Source: Palsa-1233 sp031367105
Lineage (GTDB): Bacteria > Gemmatimonadota > Gemmatimonadetes > Gemmatimonadales > GWC2-71-9
Reading direction: 5' to 3'
Assembly (NCBI GenBank): GCA_031367105.1
Contig: JANLPG010000145.1
Coordinates: 1 to 64,000 of the forward strand
Length of the DNA stretch: 64,000 bases
This document shows positions 45,258 to 53,516 of this stretch, piece by piece (the stretch's first letter is position 1; each line of letters opens with the position of its first letter). Made by a program: the position numbers and the translations under genes. A model generated the notes under the pieces. That model was given only the letters and a program-made list of their open reading frames with translations. It was not told where the DNA came from and did not search any database.

Positions 45258-46816
45258 GATGGGATTCCGGCCGTGGCGGTTGCGACTTCTCGACCGGTAA
45301 AACCGAGCTCAGGGTAAGCCATTGACGCGAACGGCGCGAGTCGGCGGAACGCCTCGTCTGCGGTCACCGGCGCCAGTCGTCCCGCTTCCCCCCGCGCCCA
45401 CGCTTCGGCCGCGACCCACCAGCCCGGCCGCGCCATTCCCGGTCCGGGCTTGGCCGGCAGGACCCGCTGCGCCCGGCGGTCACGATTCACCAGCACCCCC
45501 TGCGCTTCCACAATCGTCGCCACCGGCACGACCAGTATCGTGCTGGTCAGCCGCGGATCCGCAACCGTGGCGAAATGCACCACGGCGCCCGCGCGCGAGA
45601 CGACGGCTGCATCGGTATCCGTGAGGACGACATCGAGTACCACCACCAGCGCCGCCTCCGCGCTTGCCGCAATCGCGGTGCTCCAGTCCCCTGCGAGGCC
45701 CAGTATCCGTGCGCCTTCAAGATTGGCGGCGCGCTCGCGACGCAGCGCCAGGTTCGGAATCGCACCGATGGGTGCTTCCTCGCCGAGGGGTACCTGCATC
45801 GCGGACGTCAATGGACGCCCCTCGAGCAGCTTCGCGGTCCAGCCAAGCGATTCACAGGACGCGCGACCGTCAGTGAGCAGCACGACCGGACCGTCGGTGC
45901 GCGCCACGACGGCGGCAACGGCGTCCAGTGCGGTGTCCCAGTCGACAGCACGCCAGCTGTCGCCCTCGCGAAGCAGCGGCACCTCGACCCGGTCGCTCCG
46001 ATTCATCCAGCGATAGTCTGCCCGACCGGTATCACAGATGAAATGGCGATTGACTTCGAGGTTCGGCCGCGGCCGGAGACGCACGACCACATCATCGCGC
46101 GTGTCGATGGTGATATTGCAACCCTGAGTGCAGCCGGTGCACACCGAAGGCGTGCCATCCAGCTCCCAGGCACGAGCCTTGTGGAGAAAATCCTTGGAGA
46201 TCAACGACCCGACAGGGCACAGATCCACCACATTGCCGGCCCACGGATGGTCGAGCCGCTGGCTCTCGTCGATTCCGATATAGGCACGGTCGCCGCGCTC
46301 CGATACATTCAGGACTGGCTCCTCAGCCACGCTCTCCATAAACCGGACGCAGCGCGTGCACAGGATGCAGCGGTTGGCAACGTAGAGGATATCGGGCCCG
46401 AAGTCTTCCACCGGGTTGTATCGCTTCGGTTCGGTGTAGCGGCTGTTCGCCCGGCCACCCTGGAAGACGAAGTCCTGCAGCTCGCACTCGCCGGCCTGAT
46501 CGCAAATCGGACAGTCGAGCGGATGGTTGATGAGCAGGAACTCGAGCACCCCTGCGCGCGCCTTGATCGCCTCGGGCGAGTGGACGTGAATCACCTGGCC
46601 ATCGGCGACCGGCGTCACGCACGCGGGGACCAGCTTGGGCATCTTCTCGACCTGCACCAGGCACATCCGGCAGACTGCGGGTGATGGCAGCGAAGGGTGA
46701 TAGCAATAGTGCGGGACCAGGATCCCGGCCATCTTCGCGGCCTCGATCATCGGCGTGCCCCGAGCCACCTGCACGGGCACGCCATCAATCGTCACGGAGA
46801 GCATCTCGACTGCCAT
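45254..46816 (-). CDS. nuoG: NADH-quinone oxidoreductase subunit G, short form
   Basis: A 520-residue iron-sulfur subunit. The [2Fe-2S] cysteines (HYCYHP, CRMC, PAC), the His-Cys3 motif HPLDCPICDQAGEC, the CILCTRC cluster and the N7 motif CTGCTQGC with its fourth Cys 28 residues later (HFICDTGR) are all present. The molybdopterin-oxidoreductase-like domain after residue 230 is much shorter and weaker than in most NuoG proteins (about 680-910 residues), and ends about 290 residues later. ATG 46816 lies 4 nt after the nuoF stop. Confidence 0.92.
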   Translation of the reverse strand: MAVEMLSVTIDGVPVQVARGTPMIEAAKMAGILVPHYCYHPSLPSPAVCRMCLVQVEKMPKLVPACVTPVADGQVIHVHSPEAIKARAGVLEFLLINHPLDCPICDQAGECELQDFVFQGGRANSRYTEPKRYNPVEDFGPDILYVANRCILCTRCVRFMESVAEEPVLNVSERGDRAYIGIDESQRLDHPWAGNVVDLCPVGSLISKDFLHKARAWELDGTPSVCTGCTQGCNITIDTRDDVVVRLRPRPNLEVNRHFICDTGRADYRWMNRSDRVEVPLLREGDSWRAVDWDTALDAVAAVVARTDGPVVLLTDGRASCESLGWTAKLLEGRPLTSAMQVPLGEEAPIGAIPNLALRRERAANLEGARILGLAGDWSTAIAASAEAALVVVLDVVLTDTDAAVVSRAGAVVHFATVADPRLTSTILVVPVATIVEAQGVLVNRDRRAQRVLPAKPGPGMARPGWWVAAEAWARGEAGRLAPVTADEAFRRLAPFASMAYPELGFTGREVATATAGIPS

Positions 46817-46820
46817 TGCG

Positions 46821-48128
46821 TCAGACCCCAACCAGCGCCGGCGCACGCGCGCCGGAGAGATAGGCCTCGAAGTCGGCCCGGAACTTCTGGATCCCGCTGA
46901 CCACGGGTGTCGCACACGAATCACTCAGTACGCAGATGGTCTTGCCGGTCATATTGTCGGCGAGATCCAGGAGCAGGTCGAGATCGGCCGCCTTCCCTTC
47001 TCCGCGAACGATTCGCTCGAGGATCCGTGTGGTCCACCCAGTGCCCTCGCGGCAGTTGGTACATTGGGCACAACTCTCGTGGGCATAGAAGCGCGCCAGT
47101 CGCATGATCTGGTAGACAATGTCGGTGCTGTCGTCCATCACGATCATCCCTCCCGACCCCAACAGCGACCCGGCCGCAGCGATCCCCTCGTAATCGGTGA
47201 CACAGCCGTCGACTTCCTCAGGCGTCATGATGGGGACCGAGGACCCACCGGGAATGACCGCCTTCAGGGTCCGTCCTGGCAGCATCCCGCCGCACGCATC
47301 GTAGATGAGCTCCTTCATCGGAAGCCCGAGCGTGATTTCGTATGTTCCCGGCCGCTGGATGTGGCCGCACACCGAAATCAACTTGGTCCCGGTGCTCTTG
47401 GGGTTTCCGAGCATCAGCCCGGCGTACCAGGCGCCGCCGCGGTTGAGGATGTGCGGTACCGCAGCCAGCGTCTCGACATTGTTGATGGTCGTCGGAAAGC
47501 CGAACAGGCCGGCGACCGCCGGGAACGGTGGCTTGATGCGCGGATTCCCACGGCGCCCTTCGAGCGAATTCATCAGTGCAGTTTCTTCACCGCAGATGTA
47601 CGCACCAGCCCCACGGTGGATGATCACATCGAGGCGCTTCCCCGAACCGAAGGCATTCGCACCCAGGGCGCCCGCTGCGTATGCCTCATCGACCGCGGTC
47701 TGCAGGATCCGGTAGGGCTCGGTGTACTCCCCGCGGATGTAGATGTAGGTCACTTCGGCCCGGATGGCGAGCGCCGCGATGACGCATCCCTCGATCAGGG
47801 CGTGGGGCGTCCAGCGGATGATTTCACGATCCTTGAAGGTCCCGGGTTCGGATTCGTCGGCATTGCAGCAGAGGAAGTGCGGCTTTCCATCATCCTTGGG
47901 CATGAACGACCACTTCAGCCCGGTGGGGAAGCCGGCACCACCACGCCCGCGCAGTCCCGACGCCTTGACTTCATCGACCACCTGCTCCGGCGTCATTCCC
48001 AGCGCCTGCTTCAGCGCGACATAGCCGCCACGCGCGACCCAGCCCTCGTAGCTGCGCGCACCGGCATCACCGAAATGTGTCGAGAGGAGCGGAGTTTCTT
48101 TCGGGTGAATCGGGTGAGGATATCCCAT
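46821..48128 (-). CDS. nuoF: NADH-quinone oxidoreductase subunit F
   Basis: A 435-residue NADH- and FMN-binding subunit with one [4Fe-4S] cluster. It has GLRGRGGAGFPTGLKW, GAGAYICGEETALMNSLEG and the cluster motif ESCAQCTNCREG with a later Cys in LSDSCATPV. TGATG junction with nuoE. Confidence 0.97.
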   Translation of the reverse strand: MGYPHPIHPKETPLLSTHFGDAGARSYEGWVARGGYVALKQALGMTPEQVVDEVKASGLRGRGGAGFPTGLKWSFMPKDDGKPHFLCCNADESEPGTFKDREIIRWTPHALIEGCVIAALAIRAEVTYIYIRGEYTEPYRILQTAVDEAYAAGALGANAFGSGKRLDVIIHRGAGAYICGEETALMNSLEGRRGNPRIKPPFPAVAGLFGFPTTINNVETLAAVPHILNRGGAWYAGLMLGNPKSTGTKLISVCGHIQRPGTYEITLGLPMKELIYDACGGMLPGRTLKAVIPGGSSVPIMTPEEVDGCVTDYEGIAAAGSLLGSGGMIVMDDSTDIVYQIMRLARFYAHESCAQCTNCREGTGWTTRILERIVRGEGKAADLDLLLDLADNMTGKTICVLSDSCATPVVSGIQKFRADFEAYLSGARAPALVGV

Positions 48129-48628
48129 CAGGGATACCGCGCCAGCAGCGCCGGGACAGCCGCGGCCGTGACGCCCTCGATGAAATCGTCTCCAATCAGG
48201 AGCGGCGTGGCGAAACCGCAGGCGCCGAGGCACTCCACTTCCATTACGGTAAAGCGACCATCTGGAGAGGTGGCCCCCAGTTCGCCGCAGCCGGTATGTT
48301 CCAGCAATGCCTGCGCGACCGCTTCGGCACCGCAGATGTTGCACGGCGACGTCGTACAGACCTGGATGAAATGGCGGCCGACGGGATGGGTGTGATACAT
48401 CGTGTAGAAGGTGATCACGCCCCGCACATAGGCGGGCGTGAGGCCAAGCCTGTCGGCCACTTCGTGGATGCCACCCTCCGACACCCAGCCGCGGGCTTCC
48501 TGCACGATCCAGAGCGCCGGGAGCAGGAGCGCCATCCGGGTCGGATATTTCGGGAACAACGCCTCCAGTTTCGCGAGGTTGTCACCCACGAAAACAGGCA
48601 GGTACGGTTCCGTGGTGTGGGAACTCAC
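48128..48628 (-). CDS. nuoE: NADH-quinone oxidoreductase subunit E
   Basis: A 166-residue thioredoxin-like [2Fe-2S] subunit. The four cysteines are in VCTTSPCNICGAE and ECLGACGFATP. GTG start overlaps the nuoD stop (GTGA). Confidence 0.96.
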   Translation of the reverse strand: MSSHTTEPYLPVFVGDNLAKLEALFPKYPTRMALLLPALWIVQEARGWVSEGGIHEVADRLGLTPAYVRGVITFYTMYHTHPVGRHFIQVCTTSPCNICGAEAVAQALLEHTGCGELGATSPDGRFTVMEVECLGACGFATPLLIGDDFIEGVTAAAVPALLARYP

Positions 48629-49911
48629 CGATCGATCTCCCCCATCACGATGTCGACGCTGGCGTTGATGGCGATCACATCCGACAACAGGGCCCCTTCG
48701 CAGAGCTTGGGTAACGCGGCGAGATTCAAAAACGAGGGCGGGCGGATGCGCCAGCGCACCGGCTTGGCGGTCCCGTCCGACACCAGATAGTAGCCGAGTT
48801 CCCCCTTGGGGTTCTCGACCCCGTAGTACACCTCGCCGGCAGGCGGCTTGACCCCATCCATCACCTGCTTGAAATGGAAGATCATCGCCTCCATATCGCT
48901 CATCGCCTTGGACTTGGGTGGCAGGATCACACGGGGATCGGAAACGTTCACCGGGCCGGGCCTGAGCCGGTCGAGCGCCTGGTCAAGAATGCGCACCGAC
49001 TGGAACATCTCTTCGAGTCGGACTCGGTAGCGATCATAGATGTCGCCGTGCTCACCGATAGGAACGTCGAAGTCGAACTCGTCGTATCCGAGGTAGGGTC
49101 GGTCCTTGCGCACGTCGTAGTCGACACCGCTGGCGCGCAACATCGGGCCGGAGAGCGAGTAGTTGATCGCCTCGGCGGCCGACATCACTCCGACACCCTG
49201 GGTTCGCCCACACCAGATCGCGTTCCGGGTGAACATCGTATCGACTTCGCCGAGCACCTTCGGGAAGGTGCGCGTGAAATGACGTAGTCCCGCCTCCCAT
49301 CCGTCCGGAACGTCGGCCATCATCCCGCCGATGCGCGACACCGAGGTGGTCAACCGTGCGCCGGTCCAGGCTTCCTGGAGATTATAGATCCGCTCGCGCT
49401 CCTCGAACATCCAGAGGAAGGGCGTGAAGGCGCCGAGATCGATCCCGGTGGTCCCGGCCCAGACCAGATGCGAAATGATCCGGCTCATCTCGCAGGCGAT
49501 CACCCGCAGCAGGCGGCACCGCTCGGTCACCTCGATGCCCAGCAACGCCTCCGCCGCGAGCGCGAACGCGACGTTGTTTGCCATCGGTGCGAGGTAGTCG
49601 GTGCGGTCGGTGAGCGGGATGATCTGGTTGTAATGGCGGTACTCGCCCAGCTTCTCGAAACCGGAGTGCAGGTAACCAATGTGCGGGATCACCCGCTTGA
49701 CAGTCTCGCCTTCCAGCTCGACCACGAGGCGGAGTACGCCGTGTGTCGCGGGATGCTGCGGGCCGATGTTCACCAGCATATGTTCGGCGCCGAAGTCGTC
49801 GTGCACCGACTCGCTCGGCCGACGCGCCACGCCCAGCGGCACATTGCGCAACTGACCGCGCTGGTCGAGGCTCGGAGTCGACAGCTGCATTTCGATCGTG
49901 CGCGATGTCAC
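48625..49911 (-). CDS. nuoD: NADH-quinone oxidoreductase subunit D
   Basis: A 428-residue 49-kDa-type subunit at the quinone site, separate from NuoC rather than fused. It has NIGPQHPATHGVLRLVVELEG (family signature, given in part), HIGYLHSGFEKLGEYR and a C-terminal DIVMGEIDR. The quinone-binding His and Tyr positions are in these motifs. GTG 49911 overlaps the nuoC stop; an ATG at 49890 is an alternative. Confidence 0.95.
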   Translation of the reverse strand: MTSRTIEMQLSTPSLDQRGQLRNVPLGVARRPSESVHDDFGAEHMLVNIGPQHPATHGVLRLVVELEGETVKRVIPHIGYLHSGFEKLGEYRHYNQIIPLTDRTDYLAPMANNVAFALAAEALLGIEVTERCRLLRVIACEMSRIISHLVWAGTTGIDLGAFTPFLWMFEERERIYNLQEAWTGARLTTSVSRIGGMMADVPDGWEAGLRHFTRTFPKVLGEVDTMFTRNAIWCGRTQGVGVMSAAEAINYSLSGPMLRASGVDYDVRKDRPYLGYDEFDFDVPIGEHGDIYDRYRVRLEEMFQSVRILDQALDRLRPGPVNVSDPRVILPPKSKAMSDMEAMIFHFKQVMDGVKPPAGEVYYGVENPKGELGYYLVSDGTAKPVRWRIRPPSFLNLAALPKLCEGALLSDVIAINASVDIVMGEIDR

Positions 49912-50546
49912 GGCAGCGGCCCTCGTCCACTCTCGGCAAGCCGCACCTGCATATCCTTCGGCAACTCGCGATATGCCTCGGCAATCGAGAGCTCCTCGAG
50001 CGAGTAGTGGGCTTCGGGATTGGCATTGAGGGCTTGCCGCGTCTGCTCTGCGCGGGACCAGTGCCCTCGGAGCGGGAAAGACTTCCGCAGCGGATGCCCC
50101 TCCGAGTACGTCTCCCACATCAGGATGCGCCGGAGGTCGTTATGGCCGTGGAAAACGACGCCGAACATATCCCACGCCTCACGCTCGAGCCATTCGGCTC
50201 CCATCCACAGGTCGGTGACCGTCTGAACCTCCAGCGGTCCCTCCGGATCGAGCCCGATCTTCACTCGCAGGTCGACCCGGCGGGAGAGCGACCGCAGCTG
50301 GTACACGACCTCGAGGAGCAGCTCGGGATCACGGTACTCCACGCAGGTGAGGTCCGTCAGATAGTCGAAGCGAAGCGCCGGCGTGCGCTGCAGGAAGGCC
50401 AGGATGTCGTGGGCCGCCTGCCGGGTGACAAAGAGGATCGTCTGGCCATTGACGACGTGGCTCCGCACGACGCCTTCGGGGTACTGGGCTCGCACCGCCG
50501 CGACGCTCGCTGCGGCGTCGTCCGGGGCGGTGACCGGTGCCGTCAC
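49908..50546 (-). CDS. nuoC: NADH-quinone oxidoreductase subunit C
   Basis: A 212-residue 30-kDa-type subunit. It has FDYLTDLTCVEY, the signature EREAWDMFGVVFHGHNDLRR and WETYSEGHPLRKSFPLRG. GTG 50546 overlaps the nuoB stop. The N-terminal extension of about 15 residues (rich in Ala, Pro, Val) is not conserved. Confidence 0.95.
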   Translation of the reverse strand: MTAPVTAPDDAAASVAAVRAQYPEGVVRSHVVNGQTILFVTRQAAHDILAFLQRTPALRFDYLTDLTCVEYRDPELLLEVVYQLRSLSRRVDLRVKIGLDPEGPLEVQTVTDLWMGAEWLEREAWDMFGVVFHGHNDLRRILMWETYSEGHPLRKSFPLRGHWSRAEQTRQALNANPEAHYSLEELSIAEAYRELPKDMQVRLAESGRGPLP

Positions 50547-51169
50547 GCTGACCTCGTCTGGTGCACCGAATTGCCAAACGGTTCGGACACCTCGTCGATC
50601 TCCTCGGGACGTCGAAACAGCCCATCCGGACCGACCAGGTGCTCGACGCGGAGCGTCGGGTCGGCGAGCGACTCGCCACGGATCTTCTTCTGGAGCAGCA
50701 TGATGGCGTACAGCAGCCCCTCGGGGCGTGGTGGGCAGCCCGGGACGTAGACATCGACCGGGATGATCGTGTCGATCCCCTGCACCATGCTGTAGGTATC
50801 GAAGATTCCGCCTGATGAGGCGCAGGCGCCCATCGAGATCGCCCACTTGGGCTGCGGCATCTGGTCCCATACCCGGCGGATCACCGGCGCCAGCTTGAAC
50901 GGCAACCGTCCCGCGCAGATCAGCAAATCCGCCTGCCGCGGTGAGAAGCTCATCCGTTCCATCCCGAAGCGGGCGATATCGAAGCGGGAAGCCGCCGTGG
51001 CCATGAATTCGATGGCACAGCACGCCGTGCCGAACGGCATCGGCCAGAGGGAATTGGCGCGCGACCAGTTGGCTAGAAAATCGAGCTTGGTGGTCACCCA
51101 GTTCGGCGAGACTGCATCATAGCTGGGACCCGACGGCTCCCCGGGCGCCGCAGGAACAATCAATCCCAT
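50543..51169 (-). CDS. nuoB: NADH-quinone oxidoreductase subunit B
   Basis: A 208-residue subunit carrying the N2 [4Fe-4S] cluster. The ligands are visible in FGTACCAIEFMATAA, SMGACASSGG and VPGCPPRPEGL. ATG 51169 overlaps the nuoA stop by 10 nt. Confidence 0.97.
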   Translation of the reverse strand: MGLIVPAAPGEPSGPSYDAVSPNWVTTKLDFLANWSRANSLWPMPFGTACCAIEFMATAASRFDIARFGMERMSFSPRQADLLICAGRLPFKLAPVIRRVWDQMPQPKWAISMGACASSGGIFDTYSMVQGIDTIIPVDVYVPGCPPRPEGLLYAIMLLQKKIRGESLADPTLRVEHLVGPDGLFRRPEEIDEVSEPFGNSVHQTRSA

Positions 51170-51525
51170 TGCAGTGCCCCCCGCTTCCAGATGTACACGT
51201 AGCCGACGCCGAGGATCACCACGAAAGTCAGCATCTCCAGAAACAGGACGCCCCCCATCGAGCGGAGCTGCTGGAACGCGACCGCCCACGGAATCATGAA
51301 GATCGTCTCGATATCGAACACGATGAACAGCATCGCCACCAGGTAGAACTTGACCGAAAAGCGCTCCCGGGCGTCTCCGATGACCGGCATACCGGATTCG
51401 TATGCCGCCAGCTTGACGGCGGTCGGCCGGTGTGACGAGAGTAGCCCGGATACGACCAGGATGAGGATCGCATTGGCGACGACAAAAAGCAGCAACAACA
51501 GGATGGGTACGTACGGCTGAAGCAT
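51160..51525 (-). CDS. nuoA: NADH-quinone oxidoreductase subunit A
   Basis: A 121-residue, three-helix complex I subunit. It has YESGMPVIGDARERFSVKFY and FIVFDIETIFMIPWAV, the conserved loop and acidic helix. ATG 51525 has GGCGGAG 6 nt upstream. First gene of the nuo operon. Confidence 0.97.
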   Translation of the reverse strand: MLQPYVPILLLLLFVVANAILILVVSGLLSSHRPTAVKLAAYESGMPVIGDARERFSVKFYLVAMLFIVFDIETIFMIPWAVAFQQLRSMGGVLFLEMLTFVVILGVGYVYIWKRGALQWD

Positions 51526-51540
51526 CCGGCACTCCGCCTC

Positions 51541-51554
51541 GTGAAAACTTTCAC
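51541..51554. promoter_or_regulatory. 14-bp palindrome, candidate operator of the nuo operon
   Basis: GTGAAA-AC-TTTCAC, a perfect inverted repeat with six-base arms. It lies between the predicted nuo -10 and the nuoA start, at about +6 to +19 of the transcript, where a bound repressor would block initiation. Confidence 0.5.
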
Positions 51555-51565
51555 AACCGCCGGGA

Positions 51566-51594
51566 AACCTACCGTTGCAAGGGGGGTAATTCAA
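51566..51594 (-). promoter_or_regulatory. predicted promoter of the nuo operon
   Basis: TTGAAT (51589-51594, minus strand), 17-bp spacer, TAGGTT (51566-51571). The expected start near 51559 gives a 34-nt leader with a good ribosome-binding site. The mdh promoter candidate uses the same TAGGTT hexamer. Confidence 0.5.
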
Positions 51595-51630
51595 CTGCGG
51601 CACCGAGTTCCCGGACGGATGGGGCGCCGA

Positions 51631-51636
51631 TATATT
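51631..51636 (+). promoter_or_regulatory. possible -10 element of dcd
   Basis: TATATT in the 166-bp divergent nuoA-dcd gap, 55 bp before the dcd ATG. The -35 position (TTCCCG at 51608-51613) is a poor match, so the assignment is weak. Confidence 0.3.
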
Positions 51637-51691
51637 CCCGCTCCGCCCCGGCGCGGCTCCCCCCTCTCCCCCCGACCCCAGGCAGGCACCG

Positions 51692-52252
51692 ATGTCGATC
51701 AAGTCCGACCGCTGGATCCGCCGGATGGCCAGAGAGCACGGAATGATCGAGCCGTTTACCGACCAGCAGGTCCGCTCGGGTGGCATCTCCTATGGCGTTT
51801 CCTCGTACGGCTATGATATGCGGGTGGCGGACGAGTTCCGGATCTTCACCAATGTCCTCTCGGCCATCGTCGACCCGAAGCACTTCGACGACAAGAGTTT
51901 CGTTGAGTGGAAGGGCGATGTCTGCGTCGTCCCACCCAACTCGTTCGCCTTGGCACGTTCGGTGGAATATTTCCGGATTCCCCGCAATGTGCTGACGATC
52001 TGTGTGGGAAAGTCGACGTATGCCCGCTGCGGTATCATCACCAACGTGACGCCGTTCGAGCCGGAGTGGGAAGGGCACGTGACGCTGGAGATCAGCAATA
52101 CCACACCGCTCCCCGCGCGGATCTACGCCAACGAGGGGATCTGCCAAGTGCTCTTCTTCGAGGCGGACGACGACGATATCTGCGAAACCAGCTACGCCGA
52201 CAAGAAGGGGAAGTACCAGAAGCAGACCGGCGTCACGCTTCCGCGCCTGTAA
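51692..52252 (+). CDS. dcd: dCTP deaminase
   Basis: The only confident plus-strand gene. A 186-residue trimeric deaminase that turns dCTP into dUTP (or dUMP in bifunctional forms). It has GISYGVSSYGYDMRVADEF, CVGKSTYARCGIITNVTPFE (given in part) and the catalytic Glu in GHVTLEISNTT. The C-terminus ADKKGKYQKQTGVTLPRL fits the family. ATG 51692 has CAGGCAGG upstream. It converges with pilT, leaving only 3 nt between the stops. Confidence 0.96.
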   Translation: MSIKSDRWIRRMAREHGMIEPFTDQQVRSGGISYGVSSYGYDMRVADEFRIFTNVLSAIVDPKHFDDKSFVEWKGDVCVVPPNSFALARSVEYFRIPRNVLTICVGKSTYARCGIITNVTPFEPEWEGHVTLEISNTTPLPARIYANEGICQVLFFEADDDDICETSYADKKGKYQKQTGVTLPRL

Positions 52253-52255
52253 CGG

Positions 52256-53356
52256 CTACTGGAACTGGAGATTGCGCTCGAAGTCGGCCGGTGAGGTGGC
52301 CGCGCCCTTCGCGACCTCCAGGCTGATGTGCTCCTTGCTGTAGAGCTCCATCAGGTGCTGGTCGAAGGTCTGCATCCCGTACTGCGTTCGCCCCTCGGCG
52401 ATGTGGTCCCGAATGTCGCTGGTCTTGTCGGGATCGGCGATGCACTCGGCGATCGTCGGCGTGTTGCGCATCACCTCGACGGCCACCACGCGCCCTTGCC
52501 CATCGGCCCGCGGCAGCAGTCGCTGGGAGACCACCGCCTTCAGTGACTCCGCCAGTCGCAACCGGGTGCCAGCCTGTTCGGTCGGATCGAAGACGCTCAC
52601 GAGCCGCGCGATCGTTCGCTGGGCATCGGTGGTGTGGACGGTGCTGAATACCAGATGTCCCGTTTCTGCCGCCTTGAGGGCAATGTCGATAGTCGCGCGG
52701 TCGCGCATCTCGCCGACCAGGATGATGTCGGGGTCCTGACGCAGTGCTGCCCGCAGGGCGGCCTCGAAACTCTCGGTATCGGTGCCGATCTCACGCTGAA
52801 TCACGTTGCTGCGCACATCCTTGTGCAGAAACTCGATCGGGTCCTCGATCGTGACAATTTTCCCGGCCTTCTGCTGGTTCACGAAGGAAACCATCGCCGC
52901 GAGCGTTGACGACTTGCCGGAGCCGGTGGTGCCCGTGAGCAACACCAGCCCGCGCTCTTCCATCGCGATCTGGCTCAGGACCCGAGGCAGCCCCAGTCCT
53001 TCGAAGGTCGGGAGCACATCGGCGATACTGCGGAGCACCACCGAGAGCGACCCGCGTTGCGAGCAGATATTCACGCGAAAGCGGCCAACGCCCTGTATAG
53101 AATATGAACAGTCCACATCCTTGAGATTTCGCAGTAAGCTGTCCACGGTCTCGGCGGTGGCTTTCTTGGCATTGAGCAGGATCTCGCCGGCAATGGCAGC
53201 CGTATCGGCCGGAGTCAACGCCGGGAGACCAGCCACAGCGACCATCTCGCCTCGCACACGGATCCGGAAGGAGGCGCCGGCGCAGACGTGCACGTCGGAC
53301 GCCTTGAGTTCGTTCGCCTTCCGGAGAATTGCAGCAAACGTGTCGAGCAGGGCCAT
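52256..53356 (-). CDS. pilT: twitching motility ATPase PilT
   Basis: A 366-residue retraction ATPase of type IV pili. It has Walker A LLTGTTGSGKSSTLAAM, the Asp box TIEDPIEFLH, Walker B DPDIILVGEMRD, and the His box GHLVFSTVHTTDA. The PilT-type end AEGRTQYGMQTFDQHLMELY is also present. No other pilus genes are in the window. ATG 53356 has GGAG 6 nt upstream. A sigma-54-like promoter lies 57-72 nt upstream of the start. Confidence 0.94.
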   Translation of the reverse strand: MALLDTFAAILRKANELKASDVHVCAGASFRIRVRGEMVAVAGLPALTPADTAAIAGEILLNAKKATAETVDSLLRNLKDVDCSYSIQGVGRFRVNICSQRGSLSVVLRSIADVLPTFEGLGLPRVLSQIAMEERGLVLLTGTTGSGKSSTLAAMVSFVNQQKAGKIVTIEDPIEFLHKDVRSNVIQREIGTDTESFEAALRAALRQDPDIILVGEMRDRATIDIALKAAETGHLVFSTVHTTDAQRTIARLVSVFDPTEQAGTRLRLAESLKAVVSQRLLPRADGQGRVVAVEVMRNTPTIAECIADPDKTSDIRDHIAEGRTQYGMQTFDQHLMELYSKEHISLEVAKGAATSPADFERNLQFQ

Positions 53357-53412
53357 CGGTGCTCCAGTGATCTCAGCCGACAGGGGAACGAACCGTTGAT
53401 CACCGACTGCAT

Positions 53413-53428
53413 TGCAAAGACCGCGCCC
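53413..53428 (-). promoter_or_regulatory. sigma-54 (-24/-12) promoter candidate for pilT
   Basis: Minus-strand GGGCGCGGTCTTTGCA matches the TGGCACG-N4-TTGCA consensus at 10 of 12 fixed positions. The invariant GG and GC have the correct 10-bp gap. A start about 12 nt further would give a leader of roughly 45 nt. rpoN is in the same window. Confidence 0.5.
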
Positions 53429-53516
53429 GCCCGTCCCCCAGTCCGACCCGTGGAAGTGCCCATCGCCCGGGCTCGTCCCCTGGAGGAGTGGGGTTACCCT
53501 AGGCCGCTAAGACTCG

